Shown: positions 17,104 to 25,349, counted from the stretch's first letter. The stretch is DNA of 34,575 bases from Methylobacterium persicinum (GCF_022179525.1 NZ_BPQX01000078.1:1-34575); one strand, 5' to 3'. Made by a program: numbers and translations. The notes: generated by a model from the letters alone, not told the origin.

Positions 17104-17150
17104 GCGGGACACCATCGGACGCACATCGGCTGCCGATCACGGTGTCCCGC
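17104..17150. repeat. bulged inverted repeat upstream of the endolysin-like gene
   Basis: GCGGGACACC (17104-17113) pairs exactly with GGTGTCCCGC (17141-17150), and ATCGG (17114-17118) pairs with CCGAT (17133-17137). A 3-nt bulge (CAC) lies on one side, giving 15 bp in all. It lies 58 nt before the start of the minus-strand gene, so it could be a leader structure or operator for it. Confidence 0.45.
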
Positions 17151-17209
17151 GGAGTTGGATGCTGCGTCCGACAGAGAGGGGGGGGCCCTCCGTGACGCGC
17201 ATCATGGTC

Positions 17210-17237
17210 TTGGCCAGAGCTTGGCCAGAGCTTGGCC
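17210..17237 (+). repeat. 11-bp tandem repeat, two and a half copies
   Basis: TTGGCCAGAGC occurs twice in succession (17210-17220 and 17221-17231), followed by TTGGCC. It is too short to assign a role; it lies in the gap between divergent genes. Confidence 0.5.
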
Positions 17238-17435
17238 GCGCGCGGATAGCGGCTGGCTGGCTCTATGGATCCACTATTCAACTGCGAAGCCCGGCGCATC
17301 CCTCAAATGAATGATGGCGGATAGATCGATTTGGTCGATATTGTGCCGACATTGGATATGATGGTTTGGGCGATCTGAGCGTAATTAGCTCATTCTGTCT
17401 GTCACATATGTTTTGATAAGTTTCTACATCTTACA

Positions 17436-17464
17436 TTGCGGCGGCAGAAACACTAATGTATATT
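17436..17464 (+). promoter_or_regulatory. candidate sigma-70 promoter for the patatin gene
   Basis: TTGCGG (17436-17441) and TATATT (17459-17464) are 17 nt apart, close to the -35/-10 consensus, in an AT-rich stretch. Transcription would begin near 17471 and give a leader of about 110 nt that includes the hairpin at 17500-17533. This is prediction by eye. Confidence 0.35.
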
Positions 17465-17499
17465 ACGGTATATCGAGCGATGATTACAAAGTGGATTTT

Positions 17500-17533
17500 A
17501 AGCTCGATCGAATCCAGCTCGGATCGAGCTTTT
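17500..17533 (+). terminator. attenuator-like hairpin in the patatin leader
   Basis: AAGCTCGATC (17500-17509) pairs exactly with GATCGAGCTT (17522-17531) around a 12-nt loop, and the T run continues to 17533. It lies 50 nt before the patatin start and after the candidate promoter, so it could end transcription early or bind a regulator. Confidence 0.35.
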
Positions 17534-17583
17534 CCAATTGATTGCGGGACAAGACGAGTCGGCTGCGCGGGGTCGGAGGGACG

Positions 17584-20394
17584 ATGGACGCGAATCTCGC
17601 AACGACGGGCAGCGCAGAGGCATCGATCTCCGGATTGCCGGCCTTGACGACGCGCGATGCGGCCTGGGTCTTGAACACGGAACAGATGCTTCAGGAGGAG
17701 CTCGATCACTTCTGCGGTGTGCGTCCGCCCGGCGACATGAAATCCCGGCAGGCGCGGGCGGACGAAGCCCAGCTGTCTGCGCTCTGCCTCTCCGGCGGTG
17801 GAATCCGCAGCGCCACCTTCTGCCTCGGCGCTGTACAGGCTCTGGCAGCCCGGCACATGCTCGGCGAATTCCATTACCTGTCGACGGTGTCCGGCGGTGG
17901 CTTCGCCGGCGGCTGGCTCCAAACATTCATCCGGGAGTGCGGCAGCCTCGCCGAAGCCGAATCACGCCTCCGCGGATCAGGCAAAGAGGTTTTCGCGAAG
18001 CTGAGGCGGTATACGAACTACCTCACACCAGAGGTCGGGCTGCTGTCCCGGGACACCTGGGCCGGTGTCATCCTTTACGTGAGGAACACGATCCTCAACT
18101 GGCTCATCATCTTTCCGCTGCTGCTGTTCATTCCGTTGGTGTTGATCACCTACCGGACCGCCCTCGAGGCGGCGAGCCGGAGCACCTTATGGCTTCCCCT
18201 GGTGGTGGGCAGCGCCGCGCTCCTCGTCGCAACCTTCAACGCCTGCCGCATGCTGCCGAGCCACCGGCCTCGGGTGGCCGGGGTCACAACCTACGCCTCG
18301 CCCCCCTTCATCGCGGGCGGGATCCTCGCACCGACCTGCCTGTGGAGCCTGGCCTTGCCGTTCACCGTCCGCGCGCTTTTCGAGCACGGGCTCCCGGTCC
18401 CGACTGTGAATCTCTGCAGCCTCGGCTTCTGGTATTTCGTGGTGCTGGCCGTCGGCTATCTGTGCGGGATGGTCTGGCAGAAGGCGAAGGGACACCCCGG
18501 CCAATGGCTCTACGAGCGGAACATGGGCGCGTGGCTCGGCAGCAGTTTCGTCTCGGCCATTATCATCGTCATCGGCACCGTGTGGACCATCACGTGGGCG
18601 GTTGGCGACGACGTCACAGCCTTCAATGCTGCAGACGCCCAGGTCTCGCAGGCTTTGACCGTGCTGGCCCCGCCGATCCTGATCGTCGTTCACCTCCTGC
18701 AGAGCGTGGTCTTCATCGGCTTCCGCAAGAGCGCGGAGCGGGCCGATCTCGATCGGGAGTGGGTGGCGCGGATCGATGGGCAGTTGCTCCTCGCCGCGGC
18801 GGGCTGGACGGCCCTGTGCCTGTGTTGCCTGATCGTGCCATCGGTCGCGCTCGGCAGGGAAGAACCGAAGCTTCCGGCCCTGTTCAGCGCCTTCAGCGCG
18901 TTGGTCACCGGCCCGGCCGCGGCCTTCCTGGGCAAACAGGTGTTCGCCCGCACACAAGCGCTGGCTGCGAAAGGGCGGATGGACAACATCCTGATGATCG
19001 GCTTGAGCGTGATGGCGGCCGTCTTCGGGATCAGCCTCTTCGCGCTCCTGGGCTGGTGCCTGGGGCGCTTCCTCGGCTCTGCCTACGATTGGTGGGGTCA
19101 CTGCCTGCTGCCCCGGGCCGTGTACGACCGCTCGGATCCGGCCGATATCTGCGGGATCAACCCCTATGGGATGATCCTGATCCTCTGTGTCGCGGTGGCG
19201 GCGATCCTTGCCGGCGCCGTCCGGCTGTTCGGCCGCGTGAACGTCAATCGCTTCTCGATGCACGGGGTCTACCGGAATCGCCTGACGCGCGGTTTCCTGG
19301 GATCCGCACGGACGCACCGCGACGCCGATCCCTTCACGGACTTCGATGAGGACGACAGCCCGCGGATCGCCGAACTCGGGACGGAGCGGCGATTGTTGCC
19401 CGTCGTCAACATGACCCTGAACCTCACGGACATCCTGCGGACCGAATGGGCGGAGCGAAAGGCCGCCTCGTTCACGGCGACCCCGTTCACCTGCGGTTCC
19501 GCGACCCTCGATCGCACGGATATGCTGGGCGACACGCCGCGGACGGACGGCCCCCGCGGGGCCTACATCCGGACGACGGACTACGCCTGCATGGAAACCG
19601 CCAGCGACAGGGTGAGTGCCGGCAAGGGGCCGCTGCTCGGCGGCCTTCTGACGATCTCGGGCGCGGCGGTGAGCCCGAACTGGGGGTACCATTCCTCGCC
19701 GTTGATCGCGTTCCTGATGACGTTGTTCAACGTCCGGCTCGGCGCGTGGCTACCCAATCCCGCCGTGGCGCGGCGGGACGACCTCAGGCTGGCCAAACCT
19801 CGCAACTCCGTGCTGGCGTTGCTGAGCGAGCTCGGCGGTCGCAGCACCGATGTGCGGCAGGCGATCTACTGTTCGGATGGCGGCCATTTCGACAACCTCG
19901 GCCTGTACGAGATGCTGCGGAGACGGTGCGCCCGCATCGTGGTCATCGATGCCGGGCAGGACGAAAAGTGCACGTTCTTCGACCTCGGCAACGTGATCCG
20001 AAAGGCGGAGGTCGACGGGCTCGCGAAGATCCAGATGGGGGACATCCGCATCTTCCCGCGGGCGGTGATCGAGCGTGACGGAAAGCGGGCCGGTGCGCTC
20101 GGCTATGCGCGGGGCACCATCGTCTATCCTGGCGCCCGCGACCCGGCCCAGCTGATCTACATCAAGCCGAGCTTCCTCGACGATATTCCCGCCGAAGTCC
20201 GCGCCTACGGGGCGACCAGCGCCGCGTTCCCGCACGAGAGCACCGCCAACCAGTGGTTTTCCGAAAGCCAGTTCGAGAGTTACCGCGCCCTCGGCTTCCA
20301 CCAGGTCAGCCGCATGTTCGGCTCGCAGCTCTCGACGCTCTCGGAATGGACCACCTATCTCGACCGTGAAGTCGGCCGCCATGGCTGCACCTGA
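17584..20394 (+). CDS. patatin-like phospholipase with a transmembrane domain inserted in the catalytic domain
   Basis: This 936-residue protein has the patatin oxyanion loop S70-G-G-G-I-R-S, the nucleophile Ser103 in T-V-S-G-G-G, and the catalytic Asp765 in S-D-G-G-H-F-D-N-L-G. Patatins use a Ser-Asp pair to release fatty acids from phospholipids. About nine hydrophobic helices lie between residues 168 and 550, so the catalytic halves are separated by a membrane module; both halves should lie on the same side if the helix count were even, so the exact topology matters. ATG at 17584 follows GGAGGG at 17575-17580; a TTG at 17542 would add 14 residues. The gene stands alone, upstream of convergent plsC; lipid remodelling is the likely theme. 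Confidence 0.85.
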   Translation: MDANLATTGSAEASISGLPALTTRDAAWVLNTEQMLQEELDHFCGVRPPGDMKSRQARADEAQLSALCLSGGGIRSATFCLGAVQALAARHMLGEFHYLSTVSGGGFAGGWLQTFIRECGSLAEAESRLRGSGKEVFAKLRRYTNYLTPEVGLLSRDTWAGVILYVRNTILNWLIIFPLLLFIPLVLITYRTALEAASRSTLWLPLVVGSAALLVATFNACRMLPSHRPRVAGVTTYASPPFIAGGILAPTCLWSLALPFTVRALFEHGLPVPTVNLCSLGFWYFVVLAVGYLCGMVWQKAKGHPGQWLYERNMGAWLGSSFVSAIIIVIGTVWTITWAVGDDVTAFNAADAQVSQALTVLAPPILIVVHLLQSVVFIGFRKSAERADLDREWVARIDGQLLLAAAGWTALCLCCLIVPSVALGREEPKLPALFSAFSALVTGPAAAFLGKQVFARTQALAAKGRMDNILMIGLSVMAAVFGISLFALLGWCLGRFLGSAYDWWGHCLLPRAVYDRSDPADICGINPYGMILILCVAVAAILAGAVRLFGRVNVNRFSMHGVYRNRLTRGFLGSARTHRDADPFTDFDEDDSPRIAELGTERRLLPVVNMTLNLTDILRTEWAERKAASFTATPFTCGSATLDRTDMLGDTPRTDGPRGAYIRTTDYACMETASDRVSAGKGPLLGGLLTISGAAVSPNWGYHSSPLIAFLMTLFNVRLGAWLPNPAVARRDDLRLAKPRNSVLALLSELGGRSTDVRQAIYCSDGGHFDNLGLYEMLRRRCARIVVIDAGQDEKCTFFDLGNVIRKAEVDGLAKIQMGDIRIFPRAVIERDGKRAGALGYARGTIVYPGARDPAQLIYIKPSFLDDIPAEVRAYGATSAAFPHESTANQWFSESQFESYRALGFHQVSRMFGSQLSTLSEWTTYLDREVGRHGCT

Positions 20395-20410
20395 CGGCCG
20401 GTGGTGCAGC
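20384..20410 (+). terminator. hairpin spanning the patatin stop codon
   Basis: GCTGCACC (20384-20391) pairs with GGTGCAGC (20403-20410) around the TGA stop, with an 11-nt loop. There is no T run. It lies between two converging genes and could help end transcription, but may be chance in GC-rich DNA. Confidence 0.25.
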
Positions 20411-20537
20411 GCGGCGACCGCACCGCGACCGGGGCTCGTGCATCGATCCGGACGGAGGCGTTACCCGACTCTGGGAAAATTGATGCGAAGACAAAGCTTG
20501 GGATCATGTGCTTGAACGAAGTGAGTGCACCGGAGCA

Positions 20538-21266
20538 CTAGGCGCCGACCGTCGCGCCGGCGGCCCGCCAGCGGTCAAGCTCCCGGTCGATGGCCCCCTC
20601 CGTGCTGCGCAGGAACTCGGCGGTCGGCAGGGCCCGGTCGACGGCGGCGAGATAGCTCACGACGACGGTGCCCGCCCGAGCCGGGCCGCCGCCGGGCCAG
20701 AACAGGCCGGAATTCACCGCGACCGGGACCACCTTCAGGCCGAGCCGGCCATAGAGCAGTTCGACGCCGCGCTTGAACCGCACCGGATCGGCCATCTCCC
20801 CGCGGGTCCCCTCCGGGAAGATCAGCACCGACCGGCCAGCCGCGACGGCCTGCTGGCATCCGTCGATCATCGTGCGCAGGGCCTGCGTGCCGTTGGTGCG
20901 ATCGATGACGATCATCGGCGAGCGGCGCAGGAACCACCCGACCACCGGGACGGCCAGCAATTCGCGCTTGGCGATGATGGCCACGTCCGGGATGAGCACG
21001 AGGAAGGCCAGGGTCTCCCACGCGGACTGGTGGTTCGCGACGATCAGGCAGGGCTCCGAGGGGATGTGCTCCCGTCCCTCCTCGACGTAGTTCAGCCCGA
21101 CGATGCGGCGTAACCCCAGGAGGATGCCGTGCGCCCACAGGCGGGTCGCCGCCCGGATCGGGCGTGTCGGCTTCCCGATCAGCGCGAAGACGATGAGCGG
21201 CGCGAGGAACAGAGCCGTCCACCCCATCCAATACGAGGCGAACAGAAAGAACCGGAGGCGTGCCAA
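20538..21266 (-). CDS. plsC: 1-acyl-sn-glycerol-3-phosphate acyltransferase (PlsC family)
   Basis: This 242-residue enzyme is expected to add an acyl chain to lysophosphatidic acid, making phosphatidic acid at the inner membrane. An N-terminal membrane helix covers about residues 8-30. The acyltransferase block I motif is N78-H79-Q-S-A-W-E84 (Glu in place of the usual Asp), and block III is F150-P-E-G-T-R155. The length is normal for PlsC. GAGG lies about eight bases before the ATG at 21266. It lies 144 nt downstream of the antiporter gene on the same strand, possibly co-transcribed, and converges with the patatin gene. A related lyso-lipid acceptor is possible. Confidence 0.88.
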   Translation of the reverse strand: MARLRFFLFASYWMGWTALFLAPLIVFALIGKPTRPIRAATRLWAHGILLGLRRIVGLNYVEEGREHIPSEPCLIVANHQSAWETLAFLVLIPDVAIIAKRELLAVPVVGWFLRRSPMIVIDRTNGTQALRTMIDGCQQAVAAGRSVLIFPEGTRGEMADPVRFKRGVELLYGRLGLKVVPVAVNSGLFWPGGGPARAGTVVVSYLAAVDRALPTAEFLRSTEGAIDRELDRWRAAGATVGA

Positions 21267-21410
21267 GGTGAGGCCTCGTGATAGGGCCCGAGCCAGGGCA
21301 GGGCGTGGGAATAGCGCCTCGCGGGGCGGGACGCACGGCGTTTCGTCAGGTGCTCAACTCACAACTGCCGGAGTGGATGCCCCGGCGGGGGGAACGGCCG
21401 CGCCGGGTTG

Positions 21411-22682
21411 TCACGGCTCCCCGCGGCCGGACCTCGCCCGCAGGGTCCGCCGGGCGACGAGGGCGAGTGTCGATCCCTGCGCGATGATGGTGAACAGCAC
21501 CACCGCATAGGTTGCCGCCAGGATCGCGGGCTTGGCCTCGCTCTCCGGGACCGAGAGGGCCAGCGCCACCGAGATGCCGCCGCGCACGCCCGCCCAGGTC
21601 AGGAACGGCACGTTGCCGAGGGAGAGGTGGCCGCCCCAGCGGAACAGCAGGACCGGCGCGGAGACCGCGACGAGGCGGGCGACGAGCACGATGGGAATCG
21701 CGCAGCCCGCCAGCGTCAGCCCGGAGACCTGGAAGCGCAGGACAAGGACTTCCAGGCCGATCAGCAGGAACAGGACCGAGTTCAGGACCTCGTCGATCAG
21801 CGTCCACAGGGCAGACACGTATTTCTGGGTGTTGTCGCTCATGGCGTAACGCGGCGCGCGCTCCCCGACCAGCAGCCCGGCCGCGACCACGGCGAGGGGG
21901 CCGCTGGCACCGAGTTTCTGGGCGAGGGCGTAGGTCCCCGCCACGAGCGCCAGGGTGATCAGCACTTCGACCGGAAAATCGTCGATCGCCCGTATGGCGC
22001 GGTAGGCGACGTAGCCGGTCACCACCCCGAGGGCGAGGCCGCCCCCGGCTTCCTGCAGGAGCAGCCGCGCGACTCCGCCGACGCTCGTCGCCTCGCCGCC
22101 CGATCCGGCTGCGAAGGCCACGAGCACCGTAAACAGCACGATGCCGATGCCGTCGTTGAACAGCGCTTCGCCCTGCATCTCGATTTCGAGGGCCTCCGGA
22201 ACCTCCACGTTCTTCAAGGTCGCCAGCACCGCCACCGGGTCGGTCGGGCTGATCAGCGCCCCGAAGACCAGCGCCCAGGGCAACGGCACCGGATGGCCGA
22301 GGGCCTGCCCCGCGGCCCAGAAGGCGGCGCCGACCAGGGCCGTCGAGATCACAGTCCCCACGAGCGCCAGCGTCGCGACTGCCCCGGCCCGGTCACGCAG
22401 GGCCCGCAAATCGAGGTTCATGGCCCCCGCGAACAGCAGAAAGGCCAACATGCCGTTCATCACCACATCGGTGAAATCGAGCTGCTCCAAGATGCGGGTG
22501 AGATCCCCCAGAAGATGCTGCCCGGGGAAGACCACGTCGAGCCCCAGGAGGGCGAGCGAGGCGAGCAGGCCCATCACCAGAAGGCCGATGGTGTGTGGCA
22601 TCCGCAGGAAGCGGCGGTTCAGCCAGCCGAATAGCGCCGACAGGGTCAGCAGCATCGCCGCGAGGTCGAAGATGGAGATCAC
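21411..22682 (-). CDS. CPA1-family Na+/H+ antiporter
   Basis: This 423-residue inner-membrane protein has about 12 hydrophobic segments across its length. Family motifs are visible: L-I-S-P-T-D148-P-V-A-V-L, and G-E172-A-L-F-N176-D177-G, which carries the Asn-Asp pair involved in cation exchange in CPA1 (NhaP-like) antiporters. R-G-G-I-S-V-A-L-A-L-S near the C-terminus is also typical. It should exchange sodium or potassium for protons and help pH and salt control. No long cytoplasmic C-terminal domain follows, unlike eukaryotic NHEs. GTGAGG precedes the ATG at 22682. The ion preference cannot be read from the sequence. Confidence 0.9.
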   Translation of the reverse strand: MISIFDLAAMLLTLSALFGWLNRRFLRMPHTIGLLVMGLLASLALLGLDVVFPGQHLLGDLTRILEQLDFTDVVMNGMLAFLLFAGAMNLDLRALRDRAGAVATLALVGTVISTALVGAAFWAAGQALGHPVPLPWALVFGALISPTDPVAVLATLKNVEVPEALEIEMQGEALFNDGIGIVLFTVLVAFAAGSGGEATSVGGVARLLLQEAGGGLALGVVTGYVAYRAIRAIDDFPVEVLITLALVAGTYALAQKLGASGPLAVVAAGLLVGERAPRYAMSDNTQKYVSALWTLIDEVLNSVLFLLIGLEVLVLRFQVSGLTLAGCAIPIVLVARLVAVSAPVLLFRWGGHLSLGNVPFLTWAGVRGGISVALALSVPESEAKPAILAATYAVVLFTIIAQGSTLALVARRTLRARSGRGEP

Positions 22683-23052
22683 CGGGGCCCCTCACCCTTG
22701 CCGCAGTCGCGTGCGGGCGGGTCGTTGAAGACTACGCTCAACGCGGACGGGGCCGTTCGGTCGCCTCGCACGTCGCGGTTCGTGGCCGAGGGTCCGAGTG
22801 GCCCGGGGACGCACCCCGCCGATGAACGGCGCCGGACAATTCGAATGCAGAACCCAGCTGGGGAGGGGGCGGACGATAAGCCTTGGGCATTCAATTTTTT
22901 CCGAACGTTTCCGGCGACCGTTCGTTCTCGACCGCGGACCCGAGCGCCGGGCATGCCCGACGATCGTCATCACCCGACGGGAGCCCCAGATGCGGTCGGC
23001 GGCGACCGTGGTGGGACTTTCCCTCCCGACCACACGACCAGGAGCGACACAC
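22683..23052. other. 370-nt gap between divergent genes
   Basis: This stretch should hold the promoters of the antiporter (minus) and the small exported protein (plus). It contains a T6 run (22895-22900) and a CGAACG/CGTTCG inverted repeat (22902-22907 and 22919-22924). I see no supported gene; the open plus-strand frame from 22798 is only an upstream extension of the next CDS. Confidence 0.35.
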
Positions 23053-23304
23053 GTGAAGCATGCCATCTTCGCCTCGGCCCTTCTCGCCGGCCTCGGCCTC
23101 TGCGCCTCGACCCTGCCCTCGTCCGCCCTGCCGATGAATGCCGCGGGCGTGTCCAGCCCGGCGAATGCCGACCTCATCCAGGTTCGCATGCACCGGCGCC
23201 ACCGGATGCGCCAGGGTTCGGCCAGCCGTGGCAACGCCGCGATGCCCTCGCGCGGCGCACGCGGTCAGCAATATGGCGGAACGACCGGCGGCCCGGCGCG
23301 CTGA
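23053..23304 (+). CDS. small exported basic protein
   Basis: This 83-residue protein starts at GTG 23053, chosen because AGGAG at 23040-23044 lies eight bases upstream and a clean signal peptide begins there (Lys-His, hydrophobic residues about 4-18, Ser-Ser-Ala-Leu-Pro cleavage region). The mature part has a short N-A-D-L-I-Q-V-R-M segment and then a Met/Arg/His patch (M-H-R-R-H-R-M-R). The rest is Gly/Ser/Ala/Arg-rich. The same plan (signal peptide, about 15 residues, x-x-V-R-M, basic tail) recurs in the His/Met-rich protein at 25030, so the two may be distant paralogues. Function unknown. Confidence 0.65.
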   Translation: MKHAIFASALLAGLGLCASTLPSSALPMNAAGVSSPANADLIQVRMHRRHRMRQGSASRGNAAMPSRGARGQQYGGTTGGPAR

Positions 23305-23551
23305 TCCCCGTACACGCGACCCGCGGGGACGATATGCCCTTGCGGAACACCGATGAGAGGCCGCGGTCCGACGTGACACACACTTCGGCCGCGGCTAACG
23401 TCGCCCTGCCGGACCCGGCGAGCCATGTCCCGATCCACGACGGGCCGGCATGCGGTCGGTACGGGCGGCGCAGGCGCTGGACCTCCGCGGCCCTCTCACC
23501 GCGGCCCTGCCGCAAAGCCGGCGGCCGTGGCGATCCTGGGGAGGCGCACCC

Positions 23552-24856
23552 ATGAAGGCGCGTCTGAGTGCCTGGATCGAGGCCCTCGGCGACCTGTTCT
23601 GGCTCCGCCCGGCTTTGATCGTCCTCGGCTGCATCGCGCTGGCCCAGGCCGGGGTCTGGCTGGAGACGGCGCACATCGCCGGCTACGACGCCTCCTCGCC
23701 CGATCAGAACTGGGGCTACTCGGGGGGCGCCGAGGGCGCGCGGGCGCTGCTCAGCGCGGTGGCCTCGTCGACCATCGGGGTCGCGGGTACGACCTTCTCC
23801 ATCACGATCGCGGCGCTGTCGCTGGCATCGGGGCAGATGGGCCCGCGGCTGCTGCGCAACTTCACCCGCGATGCCCGCAACCAGATCGTGCTGGGCATCT
23901 TCCTCGGGACCTTCGCCTACGCCCTGATGGTCCTGCGCACCGTACGCACGGTGCAGGAAAGCCCGTTCGTCCCCCATCTCGCCATCACCGGGGCCATCGC
24001 CCTGGCGCTCCTGTCCCTGGCGACGCTCGTCTGGTTCGTCCACCACATCGCCGCCAGCATCAACGTCGAGACGGTGGTCGACGCGGTCTACGGGGACCTG
24101 TGCAAGGCCGTGGAGGCGCGCACCCTCGATGAGGCGGACGAGGCACGCCCGTCCGAGCGTCCCTATGCGAACGCGGTCGTCGGGAAAGGTTCCGGCTACC
24201 TCCAGGCCGTCGATGTCGAGGGGCTGGCCGACTGGGCCCACGAGCACGACCTGACCATCGCATTGCGGGTCCGGCCTGGCGACTACGTGCCCAGCGGCTA
24301 TCCCGTCGCCTTCGTCTCGGCCGGTGGCGGTGATGCGGAGGCGGCCATCTCACGGACGCTGACCTTCGGGCGCCGTCCGGCCGCCCTCCAGGACCTGGAA
24401 TACTCGATCCGCCAACTGGTCGAGATCGCCGTCCGGGCGCTCTCGCCCGGCATCAACGATCCCTTCACCGCCGGCAGCGTCGTCGATCATCTCGGCGACG
24501 CCCTGTGCCGCGTCGCCGCGCGGCACCTACCGACCGGCACGGCGGTCCGGGAAGGACGCGTGGTGCTCGTGCATCCCGTGACCGACTACGACGGGCTGTG
24601 CGATGCCATGTTCCACATGATCCGCCAGAACGCAGCCGGCTCCGCGCATGTGCTGGGGCGGATGCTCGACGTGCTGGCCCGGGTCGCCGAGGTCGAGCGG
24701 CGGCCCGACCGATCCTCCGAACTGTGCCGCCACGCGGGTCTCGTCATCGCCGCCGCTCGGCGCGACGTGCCGGACTCGTCCGACCTCGCCGACCTGGAAG
24801 ACCGCTTCCGGCGCATCCGCGCCATCGCCCCGGCGGCCGGCACCCCGAGGGCCTGA
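23552..24856 (+). CDS. DUF2254 family membrane protein
   Basis: This 434-residue protein matches the DUF2254 family, whose function is unknown. Four hydrophobic helices fill the N-terminal part (about 19-38, 68-92, 111-131 and 142-164), with the family-typical T-F-S-I-T-I-A-A-L-S-L-A-S-G-Q-M-G-P-R block at 81-99 and N-F-T-R-D-x-x-N after it. The remaining 265 residues are soluble, with R-R-P-A-A-L-Q-D and S-P-G-I-N-D-P-F-T-A as further family marks. GGGGAGG about seven bases before ATG 23552 fixes the start. It lies between two small exported protein genes. A channel-like role has been suggested by its helices only; that is not demonstrated here. Confidence 0.85.
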   Translation: MKARLSAWIEALGDLFWLRPALIVLGCIALAQAGVWLETAHIAGYDASSPDQNWGYSGGAEGARALLSAVASSTIGVAGTTFSITIAALSLASGQMGPRLLRNFTRDARNQIVLGIFLGTFAYALMVLRTVRTVQESPFVPHLAITGAIALALLSLATLVWFVHHIAASINVETVVDAVYGDLCKAVEARTLDEADEARPSERPYANAVVGKGSGYLQAVDVEGLADWAHEHDLTIALRVRPGDYVPSGYPVAFVSAGGGDAEAAISRTLTFGRRPAALQDLEYSIRQLVEIAVRALSPGINDPFTAGSVVDHLGDALCRVAARHLPTGTAVREGRVVLVHPVTDYDGLCDAMFHMIRQNAAGSAHVLGRMLDVLARVAEVERRPDRSSELCRHAGLVIAAARRDVPDSSDLADLEDRFRRIRAIAPAAGTPRA

Positions 24857-24941
24857 CGCCGCCCGGCAACCCCGGTCCCGAACACCGGAAGGATCGGAAC
24901 CACGGGGTGAGGGCGCCGGCGGGGCGGACAACGTATCGCAC

Positions 24942-24967
24942 GGAACGGGAACCGAAGCTGAGCCGTT
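24942..24967 (+). promoter_or_regulatory. candidate EcfG (general stress response) promoter
   Basis: GGAAC (24942-24946) and CGTT (24964-24967) are 17 nt apart. This is the known spacing and sequence of EcfG-dependent promoters in Alphaproteobacteria, controlled through PhyR. It lies 62 nt before the GTG of the His/Met-rich protein, on the same strand. Confidence 0.5.
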
Positions 24968-25029
24968 CCTCGGATCCCGGCCGGCGTCACATCCGACGGC
25001 AGGCCGGCAACAACGATACGAGGACGCCC

Positions 25030-25305
25030 GTGAAGAAGACTCTGTTCGCCGCCGCCATCCTGGCCACCCTGGGTGCCGCCTCCGTGGCCCCGGCTTCCGC
25101 CGCTCCCGGCATGATCGGCGCGGTCGATGCCCCGACCACGCTCACCGAGGTGCGGATGGATGACATGCGCGGCCATCGCGGCCACATGATGGGCCACCGC
25201 CATATGCGCGGCCACATGATGCGCCACCATCGCGGCCATCACATGATGGGCCACCACCACATGCGCGGCCACATGATGGGCCATCACCGCGGCCACCGGA
25301 TGTGA
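25030..25305 (+). CDS. exported His/Met-rich protein, possible metal binder
   Basis: This 91-residue protein starts at GTG 25030 with a good signal peptide (Lys-Lys, hydrophobic residues about 4-20, Ala-Ser-Ala-Ala cleavage region). After a short T-L-T-E-V-R-M-D-D-M segment, residues 47-91 contain only His (16), Met (11), Arg and Gly, in repeats like G-H-M-M-G-H and H-M-R-G-H. His/Met-rich exported proteins can bind copper, silver or nickel, so periplasmic metal binding is plausible but unproven. A candidate EcfG promoter lies upstream and a strong hairpin downstream. The coding repeats also appear as DNA repeats, so the length may vary between strains. Confidence 0.7.
   Translation: MKKTLFAAAILATLGAASVAPASAAPGMIGAVDAPTTLTEVRMDDMRGHRGHMMGHRHMRGHMMRHHRGHHMMGHHHMRGHMMGHHRGHRM
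25168..25300 (+). repeat. imperfect tandem repeats coding the His/Met tail
   Basis: Units based on GGCCACATGATGGGCCAC recur about four to five times with small changes (for example at 25181, 25211, 25238 and 25268). They code for the G-H-M-M-G/R-H pattern and probably arose by internal duplication. Confidence 0.6.
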
Positions 25306-25349
25306 TCGCGCCCTCGCCGGGTCTTTGAACCCGGCGACGACAGCAATCG

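Larger units (their letters stand above)
17047..17583. other. 537-nt intergenic region between divergent genes
   Basis: The right half (about 17260-17560) is AT-rich. The region contains an imperfect inverted repeat (17104-17150), an 11-bp tandem repeat (17210-17237), a candidate sigma-70 promoter (17436-17464) and a hairpin with a short T run (17500-17533), each listed separately. I see no convincing gene. Confidence 0.5.

Noticed and set aside
22895-22924. T6 run with a CGAACG/CGTTCG inverted repeat as a terminator
   Set aside because: The T run lies before the stem on the plus strand and becomes an A run after it on the minus strand, so neither direction fits an intrinsic terminator.
23305-23329. 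TCCCCG/CGGGGA stem after the small exported protein
   Set aside because: Only 6 bp with a 13-nt loop and no T run; expected by chance in this composition.
25168-25300. Repeats of the His/Met tail as a CRISPR-like array
   Set aside because: The units are short, contiguous, in frame and part of a coding sequence with a signal peptide; there are no spacers.
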